DNA of 64,000 bases from Calliopum simillimum (Eukaryota > Arthropoda > Insecta > Diptera > Lauxaniidae). Each line of letters starts with the position of its first letter. Position 1 is the first letter of the stretch. A program made the position numbers and the translations under genes. Shown here one piece after another: positions 44,085 to 55,535 of this stretch. The stretch lies in assembly GCA_951812925.1 (NCBI GenBank), contig OX638368.1, forward strand, positions 160,628,492 to 160,692,491, in the 5' to 3' direction. The notes below the pieces were generated by a model, which had not been told where the DNA came from, did not search any database, and saw only the letters and a list, made by a program, of their open reading frames with translations.

Positions 44085-45050
44085 ATATAGTGCACATATT
44101 AAAATTAATTCCACAGTCCAACTGAGTTATTTCAGGGGCACAAATATTAATTTTCAACATAAAAAACCAACAGAACATAAATTTATTTGCTTTCTGGCTG
44201 GTAGCCATGGATTTGTGTCGAGTTTTTCCATTATGATCGTAATGAAAAAAGTTTGCTAACAAAGTTGTTGGTAACTTGGATTGGCCTGCTTAGTATTAAC
44301 TAATTTTCGTACCTACATACGGCTGACTATGTTTATTCTCATGTGTTTGTTTCGGCTTCAGTACTAGATGACAATCATATAATTAGAAAGTTTCCCATAG
44401 GCTTTTAATTGCAGTTGATGACGTAATGCACTGATGTACTGACGGTTTCTGCGTTATTGTTAATAATTTCATTTAAAAAATAGATGCAGACAAAGTTTTC
44501 AGTTTTTAACACTGAGCCAGTGTAATAAAGGGAATGGCGAACTCCTAATGTTAGTGCTCGAGATGTGCTTTTTTGCAACACAAATTAGCAAATGTTAAAT
44601 TTTCTCAAGTAATAGCATTACCGTATCAGGAAGTCATTGCTTTTAAAATTATTTCAGTAAATTTGGATTGTCCTTAGAGCATTTGAAATATTTTGGATAC
44701 ATTAGAGTAAAAATTTCCAAGATTTGAATGTAAACGAAAATCTAGATCATTAAAACCTCAAAACTGGACTCTGAAAAAGAACCTAAATATCTCAAAACGA
44801 TTAAGAAAAATTGTGATCATTACAAAGTGGTTAATGTAGACTGAGTCGGCTGTATTCGAACAAAAATTGCCAAGAATTATAATTATCATAAATAGGAAAT
44901 AATAATAATATCTACTTGTTGAGATTAGATACAAAATAGCTAATCCGTAGTGAATCAAATTTCGAATTTAACGCAAATTTCGATGATTTTCAGAATCTTG
45001 CTTCGACCTTGTTAACATCTCCTGGACCGAAAATATAAAAAGTTCAAGTT
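44085..45050. other. No gene seen
   Basis: AT-rich; no feature noted. Confidence 0.35.
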
Positions 45051-45059
45051 TTGTTATTT

Positions 45060-45320
45060 GTATCAACAACATATTTTGTTATAAAAGATCGGTAAAAAAA
45101 AATACTTAGAATCGTGAAAAAAATACGTATGATTTTTTTCATAATTTTTAGGGACATTTTATAATTTTTCAAAAATTGGTCAAAAAAAAAAAAAAAAAAA
45201 AAAAATAAGATTACAAAAAAAATAAATACACGCGTATTCCTTGGTAAGCATTTTTTGCCTAAAACAATTATTTCTTAAGACGCCATGGTTTTGAGTAAAA
45301 AAAATTTTTCCAATCGCATA
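45060..45320. repeat. Diverged relative of the 9.7-kb MITE
   Basis: AAAATACTTAGAATCGTGAA, a 24-base A-tract at 45,182, GTATTCCTTGGTAAGCATTT and GGTTTTGAGTAAAA follow the order of 9,970-10,170. The terminal repeats were not found. Confidence 0.45.
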
Positions 45321-45329
45321 AAGAAAGAT

Positions 45330-46400
45330 ATAGGTTTTTTTTGTTTTCAATATTTTTATCATGAGCAATTTTTTTAAAAATTTTTTAAATAAGCTATTTC
45401 GATGGCAAATTTAACTCTACAATAATTTTTCTTAAAAAAATAAGCTGTGAAGGGTATATTCCCCCCCCCCCCCTTATCCGATTTGCACCCTATAAGTTAA
45501 TAGCACTCCACGGTTCTTTCTTCTTAAATGACCCGTTTACCGGTTTCTGTAATAAAAACCCATGAACGTCTTAGTTCCTTTTTGGCATATTTTTTAGGAC
45601 CTAATCAATATAATATTATTAGTGCTGTTCCTTAAGACTTATCTGCCTATGTTTTTAAATTCAAAATTCCCAAAAAAATTCCTACAAAATTTAATAAAAC
45701 TCCTATGTTAATGAAATAAAGGATTCACTTTCGTTTCAATTGGTTGTTTATGCAAACATTTGCACACAAACAAACACTCACTTTTATCCAACGACACATT
45801 TGATGGCTTCCTTTGATGATTATGGCGCTGTTCAAATGGCTAAAATGGGCTATTTAACTGTTGTTGTTATTGCTGTGTGAGTGAGTGTAATTTCATCAAC
45901 ACTTTGCACACAAAATAAAACACAAATACAAACACACATAACAGCACCATAAAATGAATTAGTCCTTTGTATTCTGCCACCGACCACCCACCTCCGTAAC
46001 AGACAAAAATTAAAGTTAAATCCTGTTAACGTTTGCTAACGAGTGTCGCACGTTTATTTCTTATCGATGTGCAAGGATCTCTTTGTTAGTTCGCCTGTGT
46101 GTGTGTGTGTGTGTGTGGAGTCAGCATTGCCATCGGCGTATTGCTGCTGCATAATTTTCCAATTTTCCATTTGATGCTTTGGCGTCGTCTTTTTTGGTGC
46201 TCGGCGTAAAAAGTGAGATCTTGATCTTCAGCTGTCATTTGTCTGGCATGCTCCCCAGAGGCCTCAAAGTGTTGCAGCACTTTCGCACAATATAAGGGTA
46301 TGAATGCGAGTAAGAGGAAGAGAAAAGGGTGCTTTTTTTACTTCTTGTGTGCTTGATTTCGGCGGATATGCCATACACCCGCGGCAGTAGCTGAACTGAA
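45330..46400. other. No gene seen; simple repeats
   Basis: Contains a C-tract at about 45,461 and a (GT)n run at 46,098-46,118. GC-richer, possibly unique sequence from 45,740 to 46,620. Confidence 0.4.
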
Positions 46401-46408
46401 ACTACAAA

Positions 46409-46612
46409 ATGATGTTTTCAGTGAATTTGATGACTTTTATGCATGCTTTTGATGGCAGATCAACGCCATTTGAATTGCTTTTTATTTTGTTGTTGCTGGT
46501 TGTCAGATGTGAATGTACCGACAATGAAAATGTAGTCCAAGGCAGCATGACAATTGAGAGTCGCATAAGAGACAGGCTCGTTACACTTGACAGTGAAATT
46601 GTTTCTAATTAG
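46409..46612 (+). CDS. Small hypothetical frame (67 aa), doubtful
   Basis: ATG in the context CAAAATGATG opens a frame with a hydrophobic stretch ELLFILLLLVV at about residues 22-32 followed by CECTDNENVV, which could read as a late signal sequence. No relative is recognised, an antisense frame overlaps it, and no splice or poly(A) context supports it. Confidence 0.12.
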   Translation: MMFSVNLMTFMHAFDGRSTPFELLFILLLLVVRCECTDNENVVQGSMTIESRIRDRLVTLDSEIVSN

Positions 46613-46619
46613 AGGGAAA

Positions 46620-47200
46620 AAGATAAACATTACATTTTGATTGTGCCTTCGCTGCTTTAGTTGTTTTTTAAATGTGCGATTGTTATCCTTATTATTTAGG
46701 TAGAGAACAACGTTTATGCGGCTTAAACGGACTATTGGGTCATGCAAGGGCTAAATAGTTTTAATGGACTATAAATATTGCAATTTTATTAGTTTCATTT
46801 CTGCGTATTATAGCTATTTTCAATTTGACATCGTATAAAAGATCCAATTCTTTTGAAAATGTCCAATTAGCCGTATAATTTTAGCTGCATGACCTTGCAT
46901 GAAATTTCATAATTGTATTCAAATAGTTTTGAAAATAAAAGTTTTTGCAACCTTTTTTTGTATAAAAGTTTTAATAGATATTTTTTTTTTCAAACAGTTT
47001 TCTTATTCTTATGCCAAAAAGTTCAAAAAAAAAAAAACATAAAAAAACTTTTAAGAACAAGATTTAAAAAAAATTTCTTAAAAAGATCTTTTTAAAATAA
47101 AAAAAGGAAAAAACTTTTTTACTGAATGACATATGTATTTATTGTGAAAATGAATTTTTTATCAAACTGTATGATAAATTGAGGATCGAATCGACTGTAT
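46620..47200. other. No gene seen
   Basis: Very AT-rich with long A and T runs. Confidence 0.35.
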
Positions 47201-47204
47201 AATT

Positions 47205-47284
47205 ACAAAAATAATAGTGGTCTAATGATTCTGTGTGACAAAAGACGTAACATATGTCACCATAGCCGTGTTGTTGGTCCGATC
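47205..47284 (+). repeat. SINE-like repeat, copy c, left part
   Basis: AATAGTGGTCTAATGATTCT, GACAAAAGACGTAACATATG and CACCATAGCCGTGTTGTTGG match 28,335-28,390. Interrupted by the Tc1-like element; GTGTTAGAAAATGCATTGG resumes at 51,519. Confidence 0.6.
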
Positions 47285-47399
47285 CTCAAAAGTTCCGGCC
47301 AAAAGTTAAGACTCACCTAAGAATTTTCATGAAATGGAAAGGAAATACAGTTTTAGTCCATTATTTCTGTTTATTATCATTACTTAAGGAAAGAAAATA

Positions 47400-47945
47400 A
47401 TTTTGTGTACAAAACATGTCAAAAATTACAAATATTTGACAGTATTTCTTTATATTTTGGATTCTTCAATAAATCCGCCTTTTGCTCGAAGAACAGCAGC
47501 ACACACTCTGGGCATTCTTTCAATTAGTTTTTGTAAAGATTCCGTCGAAATTTGATTTCAACAAGTTTTGAAAAATGTCCAAGCTGTTTTGAATTGGTTG
47601 GTTGCATTTTTCTTAAACTTCTGTCCAACTCGTCCCACAACAACTCGATCGGGTTACAATCAGGCGACTGAGGAGGCCATTCCATATATTTGAGGTCCTT
47701 CTGCTTTTCTTTAGCGGCTATATAATTTCGAAAAAATTTGGATGTATGTTTAGGATCGTTTTCCTGTTGAAAAACGAATCAACTCTTTTGCCACATGGAA
47801 AAGCGTACGATTGAAGAATTTTGTGGTATACTTTTTTGTCCAGATACCCTCAATTTGTACAAGGTCACCAACTTTCTGTCCAGCAAAGCATCCCCAGACC
47901 AAGACTGATCCACCACCATGCTTGACTGTTGGCACTACGTTTTGA
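47400..47945 (-). pseudogene. Tc1-like transposase, C-terminal half
   Basis: Opens with VPTVKHGGGSVLVWGCFAGQ, the invariant Tc1 block after the first D, then KVGDLVQIEGI. Further downstream, in other frames, are GRVGQKF and the C-terminal LIERMPRVCAAVLRAKGG at about 47,480-47,530. The second catalytic region is obscured by frameshifts near 47,760-47,640. Confidence 0.75.
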
Positions 47946-47979
47946 TTACACTAGCCTAGAAATGATTAAAAATTGTTTC

Positions 47980-50535
47980 CCCAGTGAATGCCATTATTCA
48001 TTTTATATAAAATAGGCTGCTGATTCCGAAAATCGCATTATTTTTTTTTTATTTCGTGTCGTTTTCAAGATATCGGTCATTTTCGGTTTTCGGACCAAAA
48101 TAAAAAGATAGTTCCATTTAAATACAAATATCTCAAGAATAAATGATATTTACATCACTTTTTGGTTGGTTTGTTAGTTTCGGCGAAATAAATTGATTTC
48201 TAAAAAAAACATTTTTTTTTCGAAAAAATTAACAAAAAATCAAAATCAACTGCAGATTTATACAAGAAGAAATAACTTTTTTATAATTTTTTTTTTTTGT
48301 ATCATAGACTATATATTTGCGAAGAAAATAAGATACCACTTAAAAAAATCGATGGGAAAATGCAAAAGTTGTATACAATTCATTGAAAAGTTACCAAAAT
48401 GCGTTTTTCCCTATTTTTTCGTTTTTTTGTAATAAACTGTTCGATAATTAAAACTTTTTGTAAAACACATGAGAAAATCCAAAAAATTCTTAAAGTAGGC
48501 GTTAAAAAAAAAAAAATACCCGTGCCTCGTCGTTTTTCTCCAGCACGTCAGATTTTTTTTTAATCGATTTTTGAAGTTTTTTAATCCACTGTACATGAAA
48601 AATACAAAAATAGCGCATTCTTGTGTTAAATCGATGAATTTAACTATATAATCCTCACATTTGAGGTGTATTATGTGTTCAGTAAACTTATGCATGATAT
48701 TACGAGGAATATTTTTGTAGAAAATTTTATCCCTCTAAGACCCTCACGGTGGTTTTTAAAAAATTTTAACTTTTTGAAATACCACCCGCGATTTTTTGCA
48801 GGGATAATGTTGGGGGATCCTTCTAGTATCTAAATCCGCAAACCGCGAAATCGAACGTCCAGCCGTTTTTTTTTTCGACCTTTTAGTTTTTTTAACGTTT
48901 TTTGAGTATGTCTCGGTGTGTATATACATATTATGTACACATATATATGTATATACGTACATACATATACTTGTATATGTATATATGTGTAATATATATA
49001 CATGAATAAATATATACATACACACATACATACATATAAAAGGTATCGTTTCCGCAAAGGGTTTAGGCAAAGATATCTCCGACAAAAAAAAAGATATCGT
49101 TATCGGTTTGATTGAGTTTTCAAGGAAAAAACTAGGGTATTAACTGTCTAACCAGATTTTACGGCATAATATTATCTTATCTTGTTATATAACTTCAAAA
49201 ATAGGAAAAAAATGGTGTCCTTTAAACATATATGTAAGGATATCTCAAAGTCCAGACGTAATAGAGCAATTCTAATACTGGAATCGGATTAAGCATCAAA
49301 AATCACATCTGGAGTGGCTACTTTCGTTTCCGGTTTCTGTTTGTGTTTTTCTTAAATACGAAAAATCCGATTTTTTTAAAAAATAAATGGTGCGGAAACG
49401 ATACCTTCCATATGTATGTATATATGTATGTATATATATATCCATATATATATATTACACATATATAAATATGCAAGTATATATGTGTACGTATATACAT
49501 ATATATGTGTACATAATATGTATATACACACCGAGACATACTCAAAAATCGTTAAAAAAACTAAAAGGTCGAAAAAAAAAAACGGCTGGACTTTCGATTT
49601 CGCGGTTTGCAGATTTAGATACTAGAAGGGTCCCCCAACATTATCCCTGAAAAAAATCGCGGGTGGTATTTCAAAAAGTTAAAATTTTTTAAAAACCACC
49701 GTGCCCTTACAAGTGGGTTTTAGAGGGTTAAAATTGTCTACAAAAATATTCCTCGTAATATCATGCATAAGTTTACTGAACACATAATACACCTCAAATG
49801 TATGGATCATATAGTTAAATTCATCGATTTAACACAAGAATGCGCTATTTTTGTATTTTTTCATGTACAGTGGATTAAAAAACTTCAAAAATCGATTAAA
49901 AAAAAATCTGACGTGCTGGAGAAAAACGACGAGGCACGGGTATTTTTTTTTAACGCCTACTTTAAGAATTTTTTGGATTTTCTCATGTGTTTTACAAAAA
50001 GTTTTAATTATCGAACAGTTTATTACAAAAAACGAAAAAATAGGGAAAAACGCATTTTGGTAACTTTTCAATGAATTGTATACAACTTTTGCATTTTCCC
50101 ATCGATTTTTTTAAATAGTATCTTATTTTCTTCACAACTATAAAGTCTATGATACAAAAAAAAAAAAGTTATAAAAAAGTTATTTCTTCTTGTATAAATC
50201 TGCAGTTGATTTTGATTTTTTGTTAGTTTTTTCGAAAAAAAAAAAAATGTTTTTTTTAGAAATCAATTTATTTCGCCGAAACTAACAAACCAACCACCCA
50301 CTGATGTGAATGTCATTTGTAGGCAATTTAATTACCTTTAATATGACATGAAAAACGTTTGAATAAAAACATTGGTTCTTGAGATATTTGTATTTAAATG
50401 GAACTATCTTTTTTTTTTGGTCCGAAAACCGAATATGACCGATATCTCGAAAACGACACGAAAAAAAAAAATATGGTGCGATTTTCGGAATCAGCAGCCC
50501 ATTTTCATATAAAATGGATAGTGGCATTCACTGGG
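47980..50535. repeat. Foldback element, family A, copy 2 (1.1-kb arms)
   Basis: Arms 47,980-49,056 and 49,391-50,535 are inverted copies of each other, from CCCAGTGAATGCCA at the outer end to GGTATCGTTTCCGCA at the inner end, with a 334-bp centre. They include (TA/CATA)n tracts at 48,900-49,040 and 49,410-49,530. It interrupts the Tc1-like transposase. CTAGT is found at each junction and may reflect a short duplication. The centre carries the 65-bp module. No coding capacity is certain, though a roughly 40-residue frame is preserved in each arm. Confidence 0.9.
49239..49303 (+). repeat. Shared 65-bp module, family A centre
   Basis: Reads GATATCTCAAAGTCCAGACG onward to GAATCGGATTAAGCATCAAA. 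Confidence 0.6.
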
Positions 50536-51092
50536 AATTTTGGCTGTAGACTAGTGTTATTCATACGCTCGCCGACCAATCGACGAACATACTGTCGGCG
50601 TCGTCGGCTAAAAATTTCAAACTTCGATTCATCGGTGAACAAGACTTTGGACCATTGTTCAAATGTCCAATCTTTATGTTTTTTTCCCCAATTTAATCTT
50701 TTCACTTTATTTTGTTTGCGTAGTAACGGTTTCTTGGCGGCTACACATCCTTTGAAACCATAATCGCGCAAACGTCGCTTTACCGTTGTAACAGATACTG
50801 GTGTTTTCCGCGTGGAGTTGAGTTGTTCGCGAATTTCGGGAGCTGTCATAAAATGATTTCACTTGCTTTCGACACAGATGAACTTATCTTCATGTTTTGT
50901 CGTTGATTTAGGCCTCCCAGTACGATGGCGACTCTGATTACCCCCAGTTTCAAGCTTTCTTTTCAACGCTCTTACGACTGCACTTTAAGAAACATTGGTC
51001 TTTGAAGCAATTTTTCGCGTTGAATAACCTTCTTCGCTTAATACCACAATAACTGCACGTGTCTCTACACTCAGCTCTGCTTTTCGACCCAT
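50515..51092 (-). pseudogene. Tc1-like transposase, N-terminal half
   Basis: From ATG at 51,092: MGRKAELSVETRAVIVVLSE, then a helix-turn-helix (YSTRKIASKTNVS) ended by a stop, GRPKST (an AT-hook-like GRPR-box), a second stop after CVESK, and an open stretch MTAPEIREQLNSTRKTPVSV followed by LFTDESKFEIF, which carries the first catalytic D. The frame then runs into the foldback. Confidence 0.8.
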
Positions 51093-51515
51093 TTCTCTAC
51101 GTACAAAATATAAAATATGTATTTTTCTTCAATTTTTAATAAAATACAGTTATTCTCGAATTATGCAAATTTAAATGACAAACTCGTCAGAACCATTACG
51201 ATACTCAATATGAAAAATAATTTACTAACCTTTTTAAAAAGAAAAACACAAAAAAACGGTGAAAAATATGATCTTATGAGTGAATTTTTGAAGCACAACG
51301 ACGTTACGCGTGGCACGCACTAAGCACATAATAAGTTTATGCTCGTTCTACCTATTCCCTAACCAACAAAACTCACTCCTTTTCACGGTCCGACAAAGAG
51401 AATACCCTAACTTGTTGTTTGTTATTGTTATGCTCGCTGGAATTCACTAAGTAGGTACTATATTTTGAAAGATTCCAAAATAAAGCAAGTGAGTCTAAAC
51501 TTTTGGCCGGTAGTG

Positions 51516-51560
51516 TATGTGTTAGAAAATGCATTGGTATATTTACGTAAAAATAAATTT
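51516..51560 (+). repeat. SINE-like repeat, copy c, right part
   Basis: TGTGTTAGAAAATGCATTGG matches 28,420-28,440 in copy a, where no Tc1 element is present, so the two copies define the empty site. Confidence 0.6.
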
Positions 51561-51564
51561 TCAT

Positions 51565-51940
51565 AATATATGTAGGTATATCGAGACCTTGGTTTTCCTG
51601 CTGAGTAGACCATAAGATTGAGATTCAAAGGTTTTTAGATTCAATTTGTGTAATTTTTTATTGTTTATAATCCTGCACGGAGAAAAAAGAGAAAAAAAAA
51701 TTACTTGACGTCAAAATGTTGAAGAAATAATTACCCGCCCTCTTTTGGGGCGTGTTACAACGTCATCATATTGAAATTTTTTCAAAAAAAACACCACTGG
51801 GCTTTCGAAAGCTTTTAAAAAATGAAAATTTTGACATCCAACACTTTATTTTTCATCCACACAATTTTTGTTGACGTGAAACTCGATGTGAAAAATTATT
51901 AAGATTTCGTAAACGAGTGATAGATAGAACATTGTCATTG
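51565..51940. other. No gene seen
   Basis: AT-rich; ATTACTTGACGTCAAAA near 51,700 echoes 29,995. Confidence 0.35.
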
Positions 51941-51974
51941 AAAAGTCAATCATAAGTTAATATTTATAATTTCA

Positions 51975-52490
51975 AATAACACAGGGTAACATAGATTTTG
52001 CGGTATAGGGTTTCGGAGCCGATTTCGAATAATCATGACCGAATTGCCTCTAGTTCTCCAGATATCTTTCTTTAAAAGTGTAAAAATAGCTGTTCTGAGG
52101 CATATTTTTGTTAATGAAATCGAAAAGACATAACCTTTCTCATTAAACCTTACCTTTTCACCCTTCCGCGAATCAACCATTGCAATGGTTTTTAAAGTTT
52201 TTGAGTTAATCCAGATTCAATATAGTTATAAAATACAAAGAGTATGATTTGCTTGTCTGAATTGACTCCAGTTCTCCAGAAATCCTTGCTCGAAATAGCA
52301 AAAATAGCTGTTTTGTTTGTGTGGAGATGCAATGGGCGATAACTCGGAAAGTAAGGATCAAATTGGAAATGTGGAAAGATAAGGCTTAGTGATGAAAAAA
52401 AATAAAATAAAATAAAAACACAAGAGTCAATCCTCGCAAATAAATTACACACTGCGTATCGGATGATGAATCTGAAATTACTCACAAAAC
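51975..52490. repeat. Dispersed repeat family E, copy 1
   Basis: CTAGTTCTCCAGATATC at 52,049 and CCAGTTCTCCAGAAATCCTT at 52,266 are each followed by AAAAATAGCTGTT. AACACAGGGTAACATAGATT and GGTTTCGGAGCCGATTTCGA at the left recur at 57,960-58,010. Parts of the right half mirror the left (AAACCTTACCTTTTC against GAAAGATAAGGCTTAGTG). Confidence 0.55.
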
Positions 52491-52499
52491 TAAGGATGT

Positions 52500-54680
52500 T
52501 GAAATAAAAAACGTTTTTGTCGCGTTATTATTTGAATATTTCAGTAATTTTTCCAGTTTTCAATAGAACTGTTTGATTTCATCCGGGATCAGTTTATTCG
52601 ATAGCGAGGGGTATCAAAAATCCTTTACAACTACTATTATTTTTTCATAGTATGTAGGTTAGTACTTATTTAAAGCTGCACAGTTTTAAATCGTCGGGTC
52701 CAAAAAGTGTTTTAGTGCCGTATCTTGGAAAATTATTAATTTTTAAAATGTACAGTTTCAAAGAATTTATATTAAAGTAGGTAATTGAAGCCACCATATC
52801 CGATTATGGTAGGAAAGGACATAAAGAACAACCACAAAAAACAAAAGAAAAAAAAAAAACGTGACTTTCGTTTGTTAAAGGGTTTGAAATGAATTCAATT
52901 GGGAAGATGGGATCACAATTTAATGTCTAATGCTGTTTACTTTTTTTGACTCTTAAAAGGGTATGATAAGCAAAAAGGAGTTTTTTGTGGATAAAATTGA
53001 AATACTGTTGTAATCATTTGTTTTTCGATTGTTACAAACCACAAAATTTAATGGTGAAATCCATTAAACTTATGGTTATAAAAAAAGCACTGACAGAAGT
53101 CGTTCAGAAAAAAGGATGCTTACTTACATACCTATAAGTTTGAACTTTAGCGGCACTCTTTTGAGTACTCAATATATTCATTTTGATGCTTAACGACATA
53201 CCAAATCATACCATATTATATTTTATGTCGACAACAACGAAATACCAACGAGCGCAAAAAAGACTTTATCCTTTATTTTTATTGTAATATAAAAGAAATC
53301 CTTTACTGCTTAAATATGAAAGTCACACAGAATTGATTTTTTTTTATTTTCTACAAAAACAAACAGCAACTCCCATCGAAGCAGCAAAAACTTTATGATC
53401 GTTAAAGTCGCATCGCAGCACCGTAAAACTGAAGCAACACTCCCATCTTGTTTGGGGCCGATGGAAGGGCGTCAATAAAAGGCCATGTTTTGCTACACAG
53501 GTGGAAGAGATTTTCTAACGCCCTGTTTTTTAGCTATGCCTTGCAAAATAAACTCAACGTCTCTATTTGAAGGATATCTATTAAAACGTGTCGGAAATCG
53601 AATTTGTGCGTTGTCTTATTATTTTTTATTGGTTTATTTGAATAACAAGCATTTTTATTGTTTAACAAGTGTATAACAGATTTTTATCGTTATTTTTTCG
53701 ATTTTGTTTTTGAATTTCTTTAAGGGCAATAAGTGAATAGAGACGATCATTTTTTCATTTGATTTAACATTTAACAAGAGATTTCACCTGTATTTTAATT
53801 TTAAATTTTGCTTTAGTTAATTTAACATAGCTGCATTGAAGTTAATGGGGCATTGTATGGAAAATTTTTTGAGTTTTCTTATTCCAAAAAATGTCTGATT
53901 TCATTAAACGTACTCGAATTTTGTTAACTAAGTAAGTACCTGAGGCAAAATTCTTTCGATTTGAGCACATTATAATTTTCCATGTGCTGTACGATGAATG
54001 CCAAAAGCAAACGGTGTTCTTTGGACACCATTGTTATATTTAAATAAAATTTAATATCATTTTTATATCTAAAATGGCTTATTATTTACAGAATATGTAA
54101 CCTCTAAGGCTCCATTGCAACCACAAATGTGTTGTTCTTGGTTCATTTAAATAATCTTCGAGCTGCTTCGAACAGCGTCTTTAACATCTTGTCCTTTATT
54201 TCCTGCTCATGCACTGACTGCTGCTTCCGCTGCTGCTTTTTGGTTTTCTTCACTGATTTTTATTCGCTGTTTGAGGATACGCAAATGACCCATTTGGGGG
54301 TTGTTATTGCGTCGCCATACTACTTGTGTTTATATACCGTTATAACGAATATAAAAGGGATAAAGAAATTATTTTCACATTGCATGTAAGGATGTTTTGG
54401 GTTAAATCCTTTTTTCAATGCCATTGGCTTGTGCCAATGTGATGGCAGATAGGGGCTGTCCCCAAATGGGCGTATGGGGAATTATGTTTTGAATGAATTT
54501 GAATCACAGTTATGCACAAAAACGAATTTTTCGCATCACAAGGATAATAATTTTTGACTGGCATATTTTCTTCTTCAAGAAGTTGATAGAACAAATAAAT
54601 ATTAAAGAAAGAATTCTTTTTGTTCTTACTTAAACGATACCGTATATTCATACATTTAGCAATCAACTTGCAACCCTGGT
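52500..54680. other. No gene seen
   Basis: AT-rich from 52,500 to 53,350; mixed composition to 54,680. Frames of 60-86 codons (for example 54,129-54,389) have no recognised domain. Confidence 0.35.
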
Positions 54681-54749
54681 TTTATTGCGTTTTTAGATGT
54701 TGGACCCGTGCTTAGCGAGATTCGGAACTATTAAAACTAAAATATATAG

Positions 54750-54900
54750 TATCCTTAAATTGTAAAATTTATACTTTGAAGTTAGTTTCGAGTAATCATG
54801 GTCTATTGAATACTAAAATAATGCCAGATTTACCGAATTCACTCTAGTTCTCAAGATACCATTGCTTGAAAGTGTAAAAATGCTTGTCTTTTTACAGCAT
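54750..54900 (+). repeat. Dispersed repeat family E, fragment
   Basis: GTTTCGAGTAATCATGGTC and CTAGTTCTCAAGATACCATT followed by GAAAGTGTAAAAATGC match family E at 52.0 and 58.0 kb. Confidence 0.45.
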
Positions 54901-55520
54901 AGCCGCCCACGCGTGCCATCGCAAAGTGCCATCGCAAAGTGCCATTATTTGAAAATCACTTGATCTCACGTGCCACAGCAAAATTTAATTATTGAAAATG
55001 AAAATCGCACACGCAAGTAACGGTATATGCGAAATTTTGAAGAATTGCGATCGACCACCAGCAACAACACTGTGTTTTGTTGTTGTTTTTTCGTCCACAC
55101 AGGACTGTGTGTTTTGTTGTTGCAACAAAACGCAAGGGTTCCTATCGAAAAGAAAAAAACAACAACACACAATGGCAACAACAAATTTGATCAATTTATG
55201 AACTTTCAGGATTTTTTAGATTTGCGAAAAAAAACACTCGCACAAGTAACTGTTAATTTAAAAATCATTGCTGGTTGTTGTTTTCAATAATTTTAAAAAA
55301 TGTATGTTTTCTTTTTTATTAATTTTACATGGGGGCCACGACTTTTTATGCGAGTGCCAAATTTTTTTAATTTTACTCTAGACGGGCAGCTATGTTTTAC
55401 AGTAAACAGCATTATTAATTTTTGCTAATGGATAGCCATTAACTTCCTCAGATGTTTCAATTGAAATTGAAATTAAAATCCAATTGTTAAAGTTGAAAGG
55501 AAATTGTAAAGAGGTTTATT
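54900..55520. other. No gene seen; CAACAA/GTTGTT-rich DNA
   Basis: GTGCCATCGCAAA is tandemly doubled at 54,914-54,945. GTGTTTTGTTGTTG occurs twice (55,073 and 55,111), the second copy followed by a palindromic GTTGTTGCAACAA. Confidence 0.4.
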
Positions 55521-55526
55521 ATGGGT

Positions 55527-55535
55527 ATCTGATTC
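55527..55535. repeat. 9-bp target duplication, left (ATCTGATTC)
   Basis: Exact copy at 55,996-56,004. Confidence 0.75.

Larger units (their letters stand above)
47286..51515 (-). mobile_element. Tc1-like transposon, inactive, split by a foldback
   Basis: Terminal inverted repeats of about 25 bp: CCGGCCAAAAGTTAAGACTC at 47,295 and the complement of ACCGGCCAAAAGTTTAGACT at the right end, followed by TA at 51,516-51,517. Transposase blocks lie on the minus strand at 50,515-51,092 (N-terminal) and 47,400-47,950 (C-terminal). The foldback at 47,980-50,535 separates them. Without the insertion the element would be about 1.65 kb, the normal Tc1 length. Confidence 0.85.

Noticed and set aside
45461..45474. 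C-tract as an assembly gap or origin signal
   Set aside because: A simple homopolymer among other low-complexity DNA; nothing else supports a function.
48756..49650. Tyrosine/isoleucine-rich frames (YICMYVYTYI)
   Set aside because: By-products of (TA/CATA)n tracts within foldback arms.
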